Shown here: in pieces, positions 37,672 through 48,714 of the stretch
Layout of the letters: each line of letters opens with the position of its first letter
Numbering within the stretch: the first letter of the stretch is position 1
Assembly (NCBI GenBank): GCA_032207245.1
Contig: CM063504.1
Span: 19,359,407-19,423,406, forward strand
DNA: 64,000 bases
Direction: 5' to 3'
DNA from: Pardosa pseudoannulata
Lineage: Eukaryota; Arthropoda; Arachnida; Araneae; Lycosidae
The notes under the pieces: model-generated
What the model saw: only the letters and a program-made list of their open reading frames with translations
What the model was told of the DNA's origin: nothing
Databases searched by the model: none
Program-made: the position numbers and the translations under genes

Positions 37672-38833
37672 TGTATCAAGATTAAAATATTCTGTAATTT
37701 AATCAATAAATTTCTAAGAACTTCCTGGGAAAATGGTTATAGAAAGGTGTTTCGCTCACATATTTTAAAAGTGAGTGAATATTAAAAAAAAAAAAAAAAA
37801 AAAATTCTCAAACTCTTCGCCTTCTTTTTCTCAATTGATTTATTTTCGTCCGTTTTAATCTGCGCGCTCTGTTTATGTTTAACCTTTTCAGAAACGTTTG
37901 CTTTAATACCGTCATTGAATCCTCCGAAACAACCGCTTTGAAATCTGGCCGTTAACTTTACACCCGAATGCAGATTTTTTTAAACTAATGACGAAAAGTC
38001 TCATGTTTTACCCGAAGATAGCTCTCTCTCTGCCAATAAAGCTCGAACTTCCAGTTGATAAAAAATGTCAAAAAAATCCGCATTATTCCAAAAATATTTA
38101 ATCGCTACTTCGTTCCAGGATTAAGAACATCTTACATCTCTTTCTCCCTCCCTCTTCTTCCTATGCTCCCCTTAATACCCCTCCCTATTCGAAATTCGAT
38201 ATACCCTGATCTCTCCCCTCCTCTCACGTCCTCTCTGATGCCATCCCCGGAAGAGAAATACTGCATGGAAAAATACGGAATAAGTACTGTCAGTTTGTAA
38301 AGCGCTCTTAAAAATTCCTTCCCCCGAAAACAAAATATTTCGGAAATAGACGACATGTTTGAGAAAAAAAAAATAGATGATGAAAATATGAAGGGGTGGG
38401 TGGAATGATGACTAGTGAAGCGGATAAGGAGTGTTGTCATGACGACAGATTCATTCCGGAATCTTTTGCAATCCCCTGTTCGTTCCCCTTTAATTTTTTG
38501 AATTATCGTTTTTCTGACATGTCCGCTCGTTTCTTAGGATAGAAGGTTTTTCTGGGTCTATTGCGTATCCTCGACAAAGAAACGGTATTCTCAATAGAAG
38601 GAAAACATTCCATCAGCATCTGAACGCATTAAAAACCTTCGCTGGAGGAATTCAAACATTTGAACTCAATAAGTAGATCTTTCATACTTATGTGTAGAAC
38701 CCACTAGAACATGTTTAAGTCGAAAGTGGACTTCCAGATGGCCGTAATGTGGCTAAATATTTGATATTTCTATCTTATTCCGATATAAAACTTAACAAAG
38801 AATTTTAAAAAAGTTTTTTAATATTCATAATGC
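37672..38833. other. Mixed spacer with poly-A and a complex island
   Basis: A run of about 20 A lies at 37784-37803. 37830-38480 is more complex in sequence, with pyrimidine-rich stretches near 38130-38240. The ORFs there (38055-38300 plus, 38132-38440 minus) overlap on opposite strands and have no recognised domain. Confidence 0.4.
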
Positions 38834-39618
38834 TCCATTAAATATATTTAGCAACCAAAACAAACACTGATTATAATAATACCAAGTTTCTAATATTTTA
38901 AATGTTTTTCGAAATAAATTTTCTTGTACTTTGTGAATATTTACTACATTCCATGAACATTTTTAGTTCTTCTATAGTTGTGAAATTTACTATTTAACTT
39001 GTAACTTAACTAAAAATATGAAAAAAAATGTTTGAACGTCCTTAATACTCCAATGAATATAAATCAAACAAAACGAACAGTGATAAAATTAATAATAATT
39101 TAAAATTGTTTTTCGAAATAAAAATTCTTGTAATTTGTGAATATTTGCAACACTCTATTCGGATTTCTAACTTTTCTGTACTTTTGTAATTTACTAACTA
39201 TTTAAGATGTAACTAAATTAAGAATAAATAAAAATGTTTTTAATATCCATAATACTCCAATGAATATAAGTATTAACCAAAACAAACAATATAATTACTG
39301 CTAATAATAATTTTAAATGTTTTTTCGAAATACTAATTCTTGTAATTTGTGGATATTTTCAACAGCATTTCTAACTCTTCTATACGTTTGAAATCTACTA
39401 ACTGTAAATTAAATAAGAATATGAAAAAAATTTCAATATTCATGATACTCCAATAAATATAATTATTAACAATAAAAAGTAGCATTATCTCTTTTAAAAT
39501 GAAAGGTTCTTTTCGAAATAGAATTCTTATATTTTGTCAATATTTGTAACACTCATTGAGCATTTGTAATTGTCCTATACTTTTGAAATTTACTATTTAA
39601 CTTATAGCAAATAAAATA
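38834..39618. repeat. Four-copy degenerate satellite, unit about 170-215 bp
   Basis: Units starting TCCATTRAATATA near 38834, 39049, 39256 and 39449 share TTTTTCGAAATARAATTCTTG, TTTGTGAATATTTGCAACA and GAAATTTACTAACTATTTAA. Unit lengths shrink from 215 to about 170 bp by small deletions. Divergence is high, so the array is old. Confidence 0.8.
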
Positions 39619-39804
39619 GAAGTTAATTAAAATTAGTATGCTTTAAAATGCATAATCTGTTATTTCTGTATTTAAAATAAATATTAGATATATTTAGCAT
39701 AAAAAAATTATATTTTAACTATTATTGTTTTCTTTCCTTTTACTATTTGCAGATAATTTTTAGGTAAGAACTGAGTTTTATCTCAGGACTAAGAAATGCA
39801 TGAA

Positions 39805-39835
39805 GTTAGTGTTGACATGGACTGTCAACACTAAC
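39805..39835. repeat. Perfect 13-bp hairpin
   Basis: GTTAGTGTTGACA (39805-39817), loop TGGAC, and TGTCAACACTAAC (39823-39835). A further CCTAACACTAAGGG follows directly. It may be a transposon end or a folded RNA element. Confidence 0.85.
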
Positions 39836-41176
39836 CCCTAACACTAAGGGTTACTTGACCCTTATTTTATCGCATGGGCAAATCGGAATTTTGTCCAGGA
39901 GCCCCTAAATCCTAAAACTAAACTTTCATATATTATTTACTAATTTTAGTACCACAATTTTTCAGTTAATAAATAAGAATTGAGTCATCTTTAAAAAGTA
40001 CTTTAGACTTTTTATTGTTTCTATTATTTTGATATTTATTTTTAAAGAGAGAAGCTTTTACGCCTGTTATAGATTTCTCTAGAGATATATTAGATTAAAG
40101 TTTAACCAGTAAACTTCATTCGAAACTATATTATACTGTATTATTAGTCATACAAAACTTATATTTTATGACTAATATACGCATATTTTTGTCTTACTTA
40201 GTATAACACATATTTTGCATTTAGACTTTCAAACCAAATTAATAATTCCTTCCCATTAAATAGCATTTATTGTGATTTGTATGAATTAGTTTTCATTGCT
40301 AAAATATGAAAACAGCCCAACTTATAAATTCAGATTTGCAGCCTAATAATCCCACTTCAAAAATACTGGAAAATTAAATTGCAAGTTTTTGTAGTTGATG
40401 AAGCTATGAAAAATTTTAAACGATTATTTCTGAGTAGTTTGAAAAAAAAATTGTGTAAGAATGGCTTTTAAGTAGCAGATAGAAAAAATTTCAGTACTTC
40501 AACCACTTCCTCTAACTAGATTGCTCATTCTAGGTTTGCTACATATAAAATACCAAGAAACTACACATCAATGTTAAAAATTATAATAAGTACATTCTAA
40601 TAATAGTCTCCATTGTGAAAAGATATAATAATTTTTTCTAACAAATCATCTATCTAGTTTATAGAAGGAAATACAAAAAAGACAAAAAAAAATTCTTTAG
40701 AGTATTCAGGAAAAGAAATTATTTCTGGTTTCGTATGATAATGCATTTCACTGAAATAAGCAAATGTATTTTATTTAAGAGGCAATTGTTTTTAAGTAGA
40801 ATATTTTCTCGATCTCTCTCACATATGCATTACATGGGGAACAATATCGAAAGGTTTAATAGATCAGAAGTTTCAGTCAAAACTTTTCTTCCTTTTTTTT
40901 TTTTTTTTTTTTTTTTAAAGATTTATGGAAATGATGAGTCAAGTTCTGTAAATTATTTAGAAATTCAATTTTTTTCTTAGCTAACTAACGCAAGACTATA
41001 AATAAAATCGAAATTTCCTTGAGTTGAAAATTGGCTTTGATGAGGTAGTTTGGGCCTATTATTTTTATATTGTCTTAGCAGTGAAGTCTCATTGGTGCAG
41101 TTCACAATAGAATCCTATTTAATGGAAAAGAAATTACAACTTCCATAGAAATTGTTGAATCCTTTTAAGAAACATT
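39836..41176. other. AT-rich DNA, nothing recognised
   Basis: Contains a poly-T run at about 40891-40916 and no recognised coding sequence. Confidence 0.45.
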
Positions 41177-41498
41177 CAGTGAAACCTCGATCCATTGCTT
41201 TTCAAGGGAGTGGAAATAGAAAACAATGAATGGTTAGACATGAAAGGGAAATATGCAATGATTATAAAAATTCAACCGATTGTATGACTGTGAATAAATC
41301 AATCATTTATAACGCTAAATAGTAGCATTTAGAGTTTTATAAAATACAGTGAAACTCGCTTAAGTTTTCCCAAGAGACCAAGGGATTAAAACTTTTCAAG
41401 CGGAAAATTTTCTAGTAACTAGTAATGAACACAAATTTGAATAATATTAAAAATTCTTGTAATGCCTACATTGAAAGTGTTTCAGGCATGGTCTAGAC
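41177..41498 (+). mobile_element. Two pogo/Tigger-like left ends
   Basis: CAGTGAAACCTCGATCCATT at 41177 and CAGTGAAACTCGCTTAAG at 41346 resemble the CAGTGAAACCTCGCTTA end typical of Tigger elements, both in the same orientation. No matching right end was found, so these are probably fragments. Confidence 0.4.
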
Positions 41499-42288
41499 CA
41501 GTGGTGCGCAAACTAGGAGTCGCGACCCCTGTGGGGGTCGCCAGAAGTTATTTGGGGGTCACCAAATTTTTATGAAATGTATTATCCCTGCATGCTGCTG
41601 AAAATAATAGATATATTTACATTTAAACACATCATTTCCAATCACATTGAAAAGTTAAAGAAAAATTTTTCGAGAAGATTCGCGGATTTTCCTGAAAACG
41701 ATCTTGGTTGGATTCATGATCCATTTTCCTTTGACATATGCAGTTCAACTCTTCAAATTAGTGAAAAAGAGCAATTGATAGATCTAATTAGTGATTACAC
41801 TCTTCGAAATCAATTTAAGACTCAGCCTTGCCAAAATTTTTTGGCTATCCGTGGAAAAACAATATCCTGTTCTATGCAAGAATTCCATCAGACTGTTAAT
41901 ACAATTTGCATAAACGTATTTATGTGAAACTGGATTTAGCAAACTAGTATCAATAAAAACTAAATACCGCTCGCGTTTAAACCCTAAAGATGATATTCGA
42001 ATTGCAATTAGCAACATACATCCAAACATTGATGAGATAATTAGAAACTTGCAGCCACATACATCTCATTAAAGGGCAATTTACTGATTTTTGTGTTATA
42101 CAAAAAGTATTTTCTTAAAATTATAAATAAAATTAATATGAGTCAAATATGATGATGTTTTTATTCGATGAAACGAAAGAAATGCGCGAAATGTACATCG
42201 TATTTGTGAACATTTATCTCTAGAGGTCTCCAAAATTTTTCTCTCTACAAAAGGGGGTCGCAGTCAAAAAAAAGTTTGCGCACCACTG
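41499..42288 (+). mobile_element. hAT element (ZBED5/FAM200-like lineage), deletion derivative
   Basis: Perfect 16-bp TIR CAGTGGTGCGCAAACT at the left and AGTTTGCGCACCACTG at the right. The 8-bp flanks are GTCTAGAC (41491-41498) and GTCTGAAC (42289-42296); the left one matches the hAT target consensus nTCTAGAn exactly. Subterminal GGGGGTCGCCAG and AGGGGGTCGCAG motifs recur at both ends. At 790 bp the element keeps only the C-terminal part of a transposase and lacks the BED finger and most of the catalytic core. Confidence 0.93.
41577..42072 (+). pseudogene. hAT transposase C-terminal (dimerisation) region, frameshifted
   Basis: The first frame (41577-41927, 116 codons) contains HIEKLKKNFSRRF and the segment NDLGWIHDPFSFDI, resembling the W-x-x-x-PF motif of ZBED5/SCAND3/FAM200-type hAT proteins. 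It stops at TGA 41925. From 41923 the +1 frame continues without loss: CETGFSKLVSIKTKYRSRLN, then DDIRIAISNIHPNID, ending at TAA 42070. The C-x-x-GFS...KTK-R-RL pattern is the conserved hATC dimerisation motif. A single-base indel near 41915-41922 therefore breaks an otherwise readable C-terminus. No upstream catalytic domain fits in the element, so this is a dead fragment. Confidence 0.9.
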
Positions 42289-42387
42289 GTCTGAACTTCC
42301 CATCCGGACCCCTTCTATAAATACGTCCTTGCTTTCTAATTACAAACATCTCTTGTATTAAAGCCAGGGGGTGCACCTTTCGTTTTA

Positions 42388-42627
42388 ATGAGCACAATTA
42401 AGGTGAAAGAACGACTTCTTGCTCAGGACAGTCCTTGTAATTTTGAAGCAGGGACCAAGCAGAAGACCCACAGACTTGACCTGCCACCCCCAGAAGTATT
42501 CATTGAGAACTTGGAGGACATTGTGACCACGAACGTATTTTACGAGCCACAGTCACCTTTAACAATCACAGGATCACAGGATGTAGTTGTTACAGAACTG
42601 CCTGGGCCGGGCCCTCTAGTTCTGTAA
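42388..42627 (+). CDS. Hypothetical ORF, 79 codons
   Basis: I do not recognise this product. It lies just right of the hAT element in a stretch richer in G+C than usual. The sequence is acidic and Pro-rich in the middle (LDLPPPEVFIENLED), with no signal peptide or membrane segment. The stop falls within a perfect 9-bp inverted repeat, TACAGAACT (42591-42599) and AGTTCTGTA (42618-42626), around a GC-rich loop. It may be a host exon fragment or part of an unrecognised element. Evidence is only the open frame and its composition. Confidence 0.2.
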   Translation: MSTIKVKERLLAQDSPCNFEAGTKQKTHRLDLPPPEVFIENLEDIVTTNVFYEPQSPLTITGSQDVVVTELPGPGPLVL

Positions 42628-42654
42628 TACATGGGAGTTTGGCAAAACAACACT

Positions 42655-42824
42655 ATGGAATTTGGCTCTATCACGGCCAAAAAAATTATAGTAAAAATGG
42701 GAAGGAGGGGCTTGAGTTTAACGAACCTTTAACGAATACGGCCAGCTCGGGTTCCGAACCCGCAACCTTTCAGTTACAAGATTTTTTTCCTTTGCCGACT
42801 GAGCTACGCGACTCCGCTAAAGAA
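42655..42824 (-). mobile_element. tRNA-derived SINE, second family (tRNA-Thr-like head)
   Basis: On the minus strand a tRNA-like region (42815-42741) starts GGAGTCGCGTAGCTCAGTCG. A TCTTGTAACT anticodon-loop-like segment follows, compatible with a Thr (TGT) origin, then the B box region GGTTGCGGGTTCGGAACCC. An A-insert between D-arm and anticodon region distinguishes it from a functional tRNA. The tail direction is toward 42655, with a T-rich end on this strand. It differs in sequence from the CCAAACC-tailed SINE family. Confidence 0.65.
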
Positions 42825-42879
42825 TACTTCTAGGTAGGAAAACCGACCCGACCATAATACTAGAAACGAAAAATCTAGG

Positions 42880-43027
42880 TTGGTTGGTTGGAAGCACTAC
42901 GGTCTACTTTTTGCAACACGAGGGCTAATGAGACCGGGACCTACTGCTTAAAGCCGATTCCGAACGGCTACGAACATCCATGCCATAGTAGGATTCGAAC
43001 CCACGAATTCCGGATCCGAAAGTCAGG
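42880..43027 (-). mobile_element. 5'-truncated SINE with 11-bp TSD
   Basis: CCAAACC-tailed SINE family on the minus strand. The tail lies at 42880 (GGTTGGTTGGTTGG on plus), and the B box GGATTCGAACCC on plus is near 42990. Direct flanks AAAAATCTAGG occur at 42869-42879 and 43028-43038. The A box is missing although the target duplication is intact, so truncation occurred during insertion, as expected for LINE-driven reverse transcription. Confidence 0.88.
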
Positions 43028-44195
43028 AAAAATCTAGGAATTATGAAAGAAACAAAAATAGCATTGGTCATATGGAGATAAATTCAGGACCAGATAACTC
43101 GAACGATCAATTAAGGAACAATAAATAGAGGTTTTTCATAAGTATTTCGAATTATTTAAAATTTATCAGTGGAGCATGACACTGAAAAATTTTCGATTTC
43201 CTAACTTATGAAGTTCCAACTTCAAGCTTTGCAGCCATTTCAGTGATATTTAAAATACATATTCCTTTAATATGTAATATAAAAACCTTATACAAAAAAA
43301 ATCCAAAGTTCAATTTTCCTATTTGCTACTTCTAGAAATATTTGTAGTTCAATATAAGTATTTATTTTTTTAATTTTCTATTTCCTCCTTTTTAATGTAT
43401 TGTTAGATGGAATAGCATATTACTTTATCGTGTTTATCTCAATGTATCAATGCATCATTGTCGAGATCTAAAAAAGGTTAATATAATTTTGATTGCTTTT
43501 CAGACATTAGAGCATGCTGAAGAAAAGTTGTTGAAAAGTAATTTACTTCGGAAAATGATTTGGTAGAAAAGATTTTGCAACACTTGATATTTTCTTAAAA
43601 CGCTCTTCCATCAAATATTTTAATGTATCACTGATTTTTCTCGTTTGACGTAGACAGGAAGATTCTAAGAATGTAACGAAGTAAAAACATAAAATCAGGT
43701 CATACCTTACTGCAGCTTTAACTATTCTGAGAAAAATTTCTGTTTTATCACAACATCAAGCATGACTGCTGTATCTTGCATTACATTTTGTGTTGACATA
43801 AAGGGTTATAAATGTTTCTTGCTGTTATTTTATTCAACTCGCTGATAAAATGAAACCTATTTTTTAGAAAACACAAATAAAGATTTTATTATACAAATAA
43901 ATGTTCAAAATACATAACAAAGTGTAATTCCAAAACAATCTTGCCCTAAGTAATTGCAAATAAAAAAAGTTTTTTACTATATGAAACCAACTTAACGTCC
44001 ATCTACTTATTTATTCAATGGCATTTATTAGACTATTATTTTAAACAAAAATAACAAATCATATAATTTAAATTTTTATTTTATTTGAGTTAATTACTAT
44101 TTAGGAAGCTCGTTAAAGTGCTGACTTCCTCTAAAGTTCTGCAATGCAATATTGAGTAATAAGTATAAAAGTGAATTAGTTTTTGTTCTATTTAG
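43028..44195. other. AT-rich DNA, nothing recognised
   Basis: Right target copy at 43028-43038, then AT-rich unique sequence up to the copia 3' LTR. Confidence 0.45.
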
Positions 44196-44415
44196 CAGAG
44201 CTGGAGGCAGCTCTATAAAGGTATACATGCAATGTAAACAACATGAAAAAGATATTTAACAAACGGAGAATAACGACACCACATCACGGCACATATAGAA
44301 CAACTACATTGCTTTAACAGCAGAATACAATAGATGGCGTTGCCACAGAATTAAATACAATATAACTCAATATAATATGTTGATGAAATAAAATAAGTAT
44401 TATAATTCCCTATAA
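44196..44415 (-). repeat. Copia 3' LTR
   Basis: Shares CAACTACATTGCTTTAACAG, ATAGATGRCGYTGCCA and AAAATAAGTATTRTAATYCC with the 5' LTR. Its terminal bases have decayed (TTATAGGG instead of TGTAGGGG at its start on the minus strand). Confidence 0.88.
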
Positions 44416-44879
44416 TCTTCCCCACACAAAGCATACATATTCTTAAATTATAGAAAAATAGTAAGTGTGCATTAACTTACAATAATTTTTACAAGTCCTA
44501 AATATAAAGAAAATACACAAAAAAGGATGAAAAATTAATGACTTTGTCCAATTAACGCATGGAAACTTACAGCAAAAAGTGGGCCTAGATTACCAAGCAT
44601 TCGTCAAGGTTCCCCACAGCAGTTCTCGCATATCTATGTTGGAGTTTCAATTCCCTTTTGAGGTGGAACAATTGAGTTCCTTCTTGATTAGTTATTTCTA
44701 TACTCTGTGATGGTTTTGAGTATACTGGATTGTATCTTCGTTTAGAACTACCGATCGCTTATATATTGTTAATAAACCTTTTGTGTGTTAAAACCATATC
44801 GAACTCGAATTGCTGCACCTTAGTTGCAATCACGACATTTTGTCAGCAGTCATGTCATCCGTGTTTAAATGATATACAG

Positions 44880-45291
44880 CTATCTCCTTCTTGTATTCTT
44901 CCAGCACAAAATTGTGACGAATGTGCCTTTTGATCTTGAGTGGTATATAGGGTAGTGAACGAATTTTATTGCTGACTGATTGCAACAAAAGACATTTGTA
45001 ATCCTTTTTTTTTTTTTTACTTCAGTTTCTTCATTAGTAAACCATCTTAAGTGCACAGCTTCTTGAGCAATTGCAGCTATTGCTATATATCCGCTTCTGT
45101 CGTTGACAATGCAACACTTCCCTGTTTCCTGGATTTCCTCAATACTATTCCACTTACACGTTTGAATAGAAAACCAGTAAAAAACTTTCAATCGTAATAA
45201 TATGAAGCCCCAGACTATATTCACAAAATCATTCAACTGATCTCCTGTAAGTGTGAATATCAAACTTTGGTTTTGAATTCCTTTCGAATAT
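44880..45291 (-). pseudogene. Copia RNase H remnant
   Basis: Contains KYSKGIQNQSLIFTLTGD, matching the ...YLKGT...L.YT..G start of the copia RNase H region. SGYIAIAAIAQEAVHLRWF corresponds to the usual TEAEYMALAEAAKEALWLR. CNQSAIKFVHYPIYHSRSKG corresponds to CDNQSAIKLA.NPVFHSRTKH. In the last of these the catalytic Asp of CDNQSA is missing (CC-NQSA), and the Glu of the TEAEY motif is not preserved. In copia elements this domain makes the tail of Pol and degrades RNA during reverse transcription. It follows integrase directly, so the reverse transcriptase was deleted. Confidence 0.85.
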
Positions 45292-45720
45292 TTAAGTATT
45301 CTCTTTGCTGTAACTCAATGAGATTCTACAGGATTTCCTAGGATCAAATTTGCCTTTATGGCCCAAAATTGGAAAATACGATACACTTGGTGTGATACTA
45401 TAAAATGCTTCGTATGGATTAAGATTATTAGGAAGTCTAACAGTTGGTAAGCGATTTCTGATACATAATTCACAGATTATGGATTCAATCCAAAAATTTG
45501 GTGGTATATTTAATTGAAGGAGTAAACATCTAGCGATTTCAGCAACAGCACGTACATTCGATACCATTCTGTTGAGAGGTTAAAACAGCTTACTTTTCGT
45601 GTCGAATCCCTTTTCCTGTAGATATTTAATAAATTCCTCACCACAATATTCGAAGCCATTACTTGTACTAAGAGCTATTAATTTTTCTGTCTCTCTGATT
45701 TTTAAGAGAAGCTAGGAAAG
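45292..45720 (-). pseudogene. Copia integrase C-terminal half, inactive
   Basis: On the minus strand, SNGFEYCGEEFIKYLQEKG corresponds to the copia integrase segment usually LRSDNGGEY..EF..FL...GI. The catalytic Asp of SDNG is replaced (STSNG). After an in-frame stop comes PLNRMVSNVRAVAEIARCLL, matching P.QNGVAER.NRTL.E.AR.ML with the catalytic Glu position occupied by Asn. IPPNFWIESI and NRLPTVRL...NPYEAFY match the following FW.EA...NR.P....K.PYE.W block. One stop codon and two lost catalytic residues show it is dead. The frame 45567-45292 is the longest uninterrupted part. Confidence 0.88.
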
Positions 45721-45779
45721 AATTTAACTGTTTGTTTACCTAGGATACAAAGTTGTCAGACTGTTACTGAATCAGTGTT

Positions 45780-46240
45780 ATTAAAGTTTTGTCCTTGTTT
45801 CATATTTTTGATTTTGAGCTTGTGTAAATGACCATTTCTGGAATTAAGCTGCAAATGAAGAAATTTTGGCATTTGCTCGTCATAATATAAATTAATTCAG
45901 TGAATATCTTTTAAGGGAATAGTTCCATCCAAATTTTTAATTTGGGTATCTTTCTCTGTAAACATGAGTGATCGTTAAAGGTAGTTTTTGCATTCAATAC
46001 TAAATTACTTTTGAGTTCGGGAACACACAACCTATTTTCTAGTAATATTGTTTGTGTTCCTGTCCCACGTGTTTCTGAGACATGAATAGTATCTACACCT
46101 GTAATTTTAATAGTTTGGTTAGCAGCTAGATGAAGAAATGAATTGTATAGTTTTCTGATTTAAAAAGACATGTTTGAGTCATTGCATATTTGAGAAGTAG
46201 CACCACTGTCTAAACACCACGATGCATTTGTCGTTAGAAA
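45780..46240 (-). pseudogene. Copia protease and gag-pre-integrase remnant
   Basis: The minus strand at 46230-46180 reads WCLDSGATSQICNDSNMSF with the aspartic protease signature DSGA intact (Asp codon at 46210). It continues to ENRLCVPELKSNLVL, matching the usual VLYVPDLKKNLLS end of the protease region. A stop follows MSF. Further on, RNGHLHKLKIKNMKQGQNF resembles the gag-pre-integrase LGH.....LK.M..G segment. The cysteines expected for zinc binding there are not evident. In intact elements the protease cleaves Gag-Pol. Confidence 0.8.
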
Positions 46241-46329
46241 CACTGTTTAGGGAAATGTTACTAGATAAACACTCATTTGTAGCTGTCATAAAAGACTAGT
46301 TTTGAAAAATCACTTTTTTTTTTTTTTTT

Positions 46330-47110
46330 TTCCGAAGTTTTCTTTCGACAATCATGCGCTTTATATCCATGATTGAAACAATAATTGCTCTTGAAATTGA
46401 GGAATTGTTTATTTGCATGTGGGTTTTTCTAATGACTGGTTTTACAGTTTAAACTCCCCTTATTTTCTGAAGAGAAACAAGCTCTTTTAGATTCTGAGTT
46501 GTTTTTATCTTCTCTTGCCTCCCATTCTTTCATCAATTTCATTTTCAGTGTTTCAAGAGTTGACAGCTCAGGAGTTAACAGCAACTCTGAAATTTTTAAA
46601 AGGGTCAAAAATGATATAAAGAACTAATATGGAGAGAATATCATTAGAGATGTTAATTTATATGAGCTTATCCATTATGTCAACGAATAGTTTTAAGTCT
46701 TTAGTCATATTATCCGTACCACTGATTTTTCTGAATAGTAATTGTATCAAAAACGTCTGGACTCGTTTACATTTTTTTTTTAATTTAGTACATACTTCAT
46801 TTAAAGTTTTGCAGTGTTTCGCATGATAATTTTCACTTTAGTTAATGGCTAAAAATATTATCAACTCTTTCTTTTTCATCTATTTTAATCTATTCACTGA
46901 ACTTCATTGCATTCTCAATTGCGATACCTTTTGGTTTTGCCTCTTTACCAGAGATAAAACCCTAATGATCATTCTTTATTAAAACAGCTTCAATCTGCAA
47001 TTTCTATGTATCATAGTTATACTTCCAAAGCTTTACGGTGATTGCTTTTTTAGACGTGGTGATAATTAAGCTTCAGTTTCAAAAGGAAAATCCAACTAAG
47101 AGTCAGTTGA
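46330..47110 (-). pseudogene. Copia Gag remnant with degenerate zinc knuckle
   Basis: Several frames on the minus strand carry Gag-like pieces. Near 47040 there is KLWKYNYDT, and after it QIEAVLIKNDH and GFISGKEAKPKGIA, matching the W...M...L......W..V.G...P start of copia Gag. NMTKDLKLFVDIMDKLI (about 46700) and LLTPELSTLETLKMKLM (about 46570) match the central helices. KSNYCFNHGYKAHDCRKK near 46350 looks like a CCHC knuckle missing one Cys and three residues. At least two stops and frameshifts interrupt it. Gag normally forms the particle and binds the RNA. Confidence 0.75.
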
Positions 47111-47252
47111 GCTAACCAATAACGCTTCAATGCTCTTTCGAGCCACGCTTCGAGGCTTAGCAGAAGTTTCGGTTTTAGAGTTCGTTTATTTTATAGCCGT
47201 CATACTTGCATCAGCATATTGAATGTTTTTGAACCCCATAACCATTGTTGTA

Positions 47253-47457
47253 TGTAGCTGGTGGTAGTTCTATGAAGGCATACGTGTGAAGTGAAGAATG
47301 CGATAAGATTCATTAACGAAAAACATCACAGCACAGTGCATACAGAGCAACTACATTGCTTTAACAGCAGTATAATAGATGACGCTGCCATGCAACGCAG
47401 CAAAATATAGCACAATGTGACACAAGTAACATAAAATAAGTATTGTAATCCCCTACA
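47253..47457 (-). repeat. Copia 5' LTR
   Basis: On the minus strand it begins TGTAGGGGATTACAATACTT and ends GAACTACCACCAGCTACA, giving standard TG...CA ends. About 205 bp long, it aligns throughout with 44196-44415. Confidence 0.88.
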
Positions 47458-47728
47458 AAAATAGTACCCATTACATAAGTACTGTAATTTCCTGTAGTTT
47501 TTATGTATATTTGTTTTTTATACAAGATTTATACACTTTTCCTTCATAATATCAATTAAAGGCTATCAATATTTAAATATCCCAACTCGTTACCTATTAT
47601 CATCCTTTTAAAGATTTTAACCTTGCTGGTCGACGATAGATGGCAACACAGTATTGAATATTTTATGTAACATTAATATTTTTGCATTGGTAGGTTGCAC
47701 ACACACACTTATAGCTTTTTGCATAGGT
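47458..47728. other. AT-rich spacer
   Basis: No recognised features apart from a short (AC)n at about 47698-47708. Confidence 0.45.
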
Positions 47729-47827
47729 GTTCGTAGCCATTTGCAATCGATATTAAACGGTATGCTTAGGTCTGTTTATTTCTCCGGTTGCAAAACTCTG
47801 ACCATAGTGCTTCAAACCAAGTCCAAC
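47729..47827 (+). mobile_element. SINE 3' fragment, degraded
   Basis: TGTTCGTAGCCATTTGCAAT, then TTAAACGGTATG, and the tail GTGCTTCAAACCAAGTCCAA align with the body and tail of the 7067 family. The tRNA head is missing. Confidence 0.7.
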
Positions 47828-48714
47828 TCATATTTGTAATAGCTTATTTATGTAGGTACCCTATAAACTGCATGTAAGTGCTTCAGCACAATCCTTATTA
47901 GATAACTTCTAAATTATCCCATCTTCCTATTTTATTATGTTTATAAATTTTATGATCCAATTAAATGCATAAGAAAAGTTATTTCTGACCTTTATGTTGT
48001 TAAGTTTAACTAAAAATTTATTTTATATGAAATATCAAAGCACCTGTACGTGTTTATTGATTTAAAGGTGATATGGTTTTATTGCCATTGACAAAGCTGC
48101 ATGATACTTTAAAATAACATTATGAACTTCTCCCTCATATTAGTATTATATCACCCTTTATAAATTATGATCTACATCAAAATGAAGTTACCACTTAGGA
48201 TTGGTAGTGTATAACTGATAGTTCTAATCACTTGATATCCTTATATACTGAGAGAGGAAGATGTTATATAAAGTAGATGCGGATAGTCTTTAGTAATATG
48301 TAATTTAATTAACCTTTGGGTATTCCTAAAGTATGTAACTCTACAACTAAAATCGAGTTATAAAAACTCATTTTATTTAATAAATGTCATTAACTTACTA
48401 CATTATTCCCAAAATGAAACAGTTTGATTTAAATTATTTGCACTGTTTAGTTTTATTTTCACTAGAAATAATATTTTCGTATTAAAATCAATTTAATTTA
48501 ATGATTAAGAGTTAAAACATGAAATAAAAATTTTGGTGAAATTCTTGTAATAAAATATGAACGCATCTATATGTTTTGCAATCTCAGTAATATAACTTGT
48601 CTAATCCTATTTTTTTCTCCATTAGGTAAGTGAAATCTTTTTGTGTTTTACGCAGATAATGTGTAAGTATATAAAAAAAAAAATCATTTATTTTTTTATT
48701 TATTCTCTTTCGTG
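47828..48714. other. AT-rich DNA, nothing recognised
   Basis: No repeat or coding sign noted. Confidence 0.45.

Larger units (their letters stand above)
44196..47457 (-). mobile_element. Ty1/copia LTR retrotransposon, complete outline, inactive
   Basis: Two related LTRs bound a 2.8-kb interior with gag-pol remnants in copia order on the minus strand: Gag, zinc-knuckle-like motif, protease, gag-pre-integrase, integrase and RNase H. The reverse transcriptase between integrase and RNase H is absent. Just inside the 5' LTR the minus strand reads TGGTTATGGGGTTC, matching a copia-type primer-binding site as I remember it. Just inside the 3' LTR there is a purine tract, GTGGGGAAGA. LTRs differ by many substitutions and indels, and 5-bp flanks (TTTAG/AAAAT) do not match. 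The element is old and cannot move by itself. Confidence 0.9.

Noticed and set aside
46629..46826. Plus-strand ORF of 65 codons
   Set aside because: It is the antisense of the copia Gag remnant.
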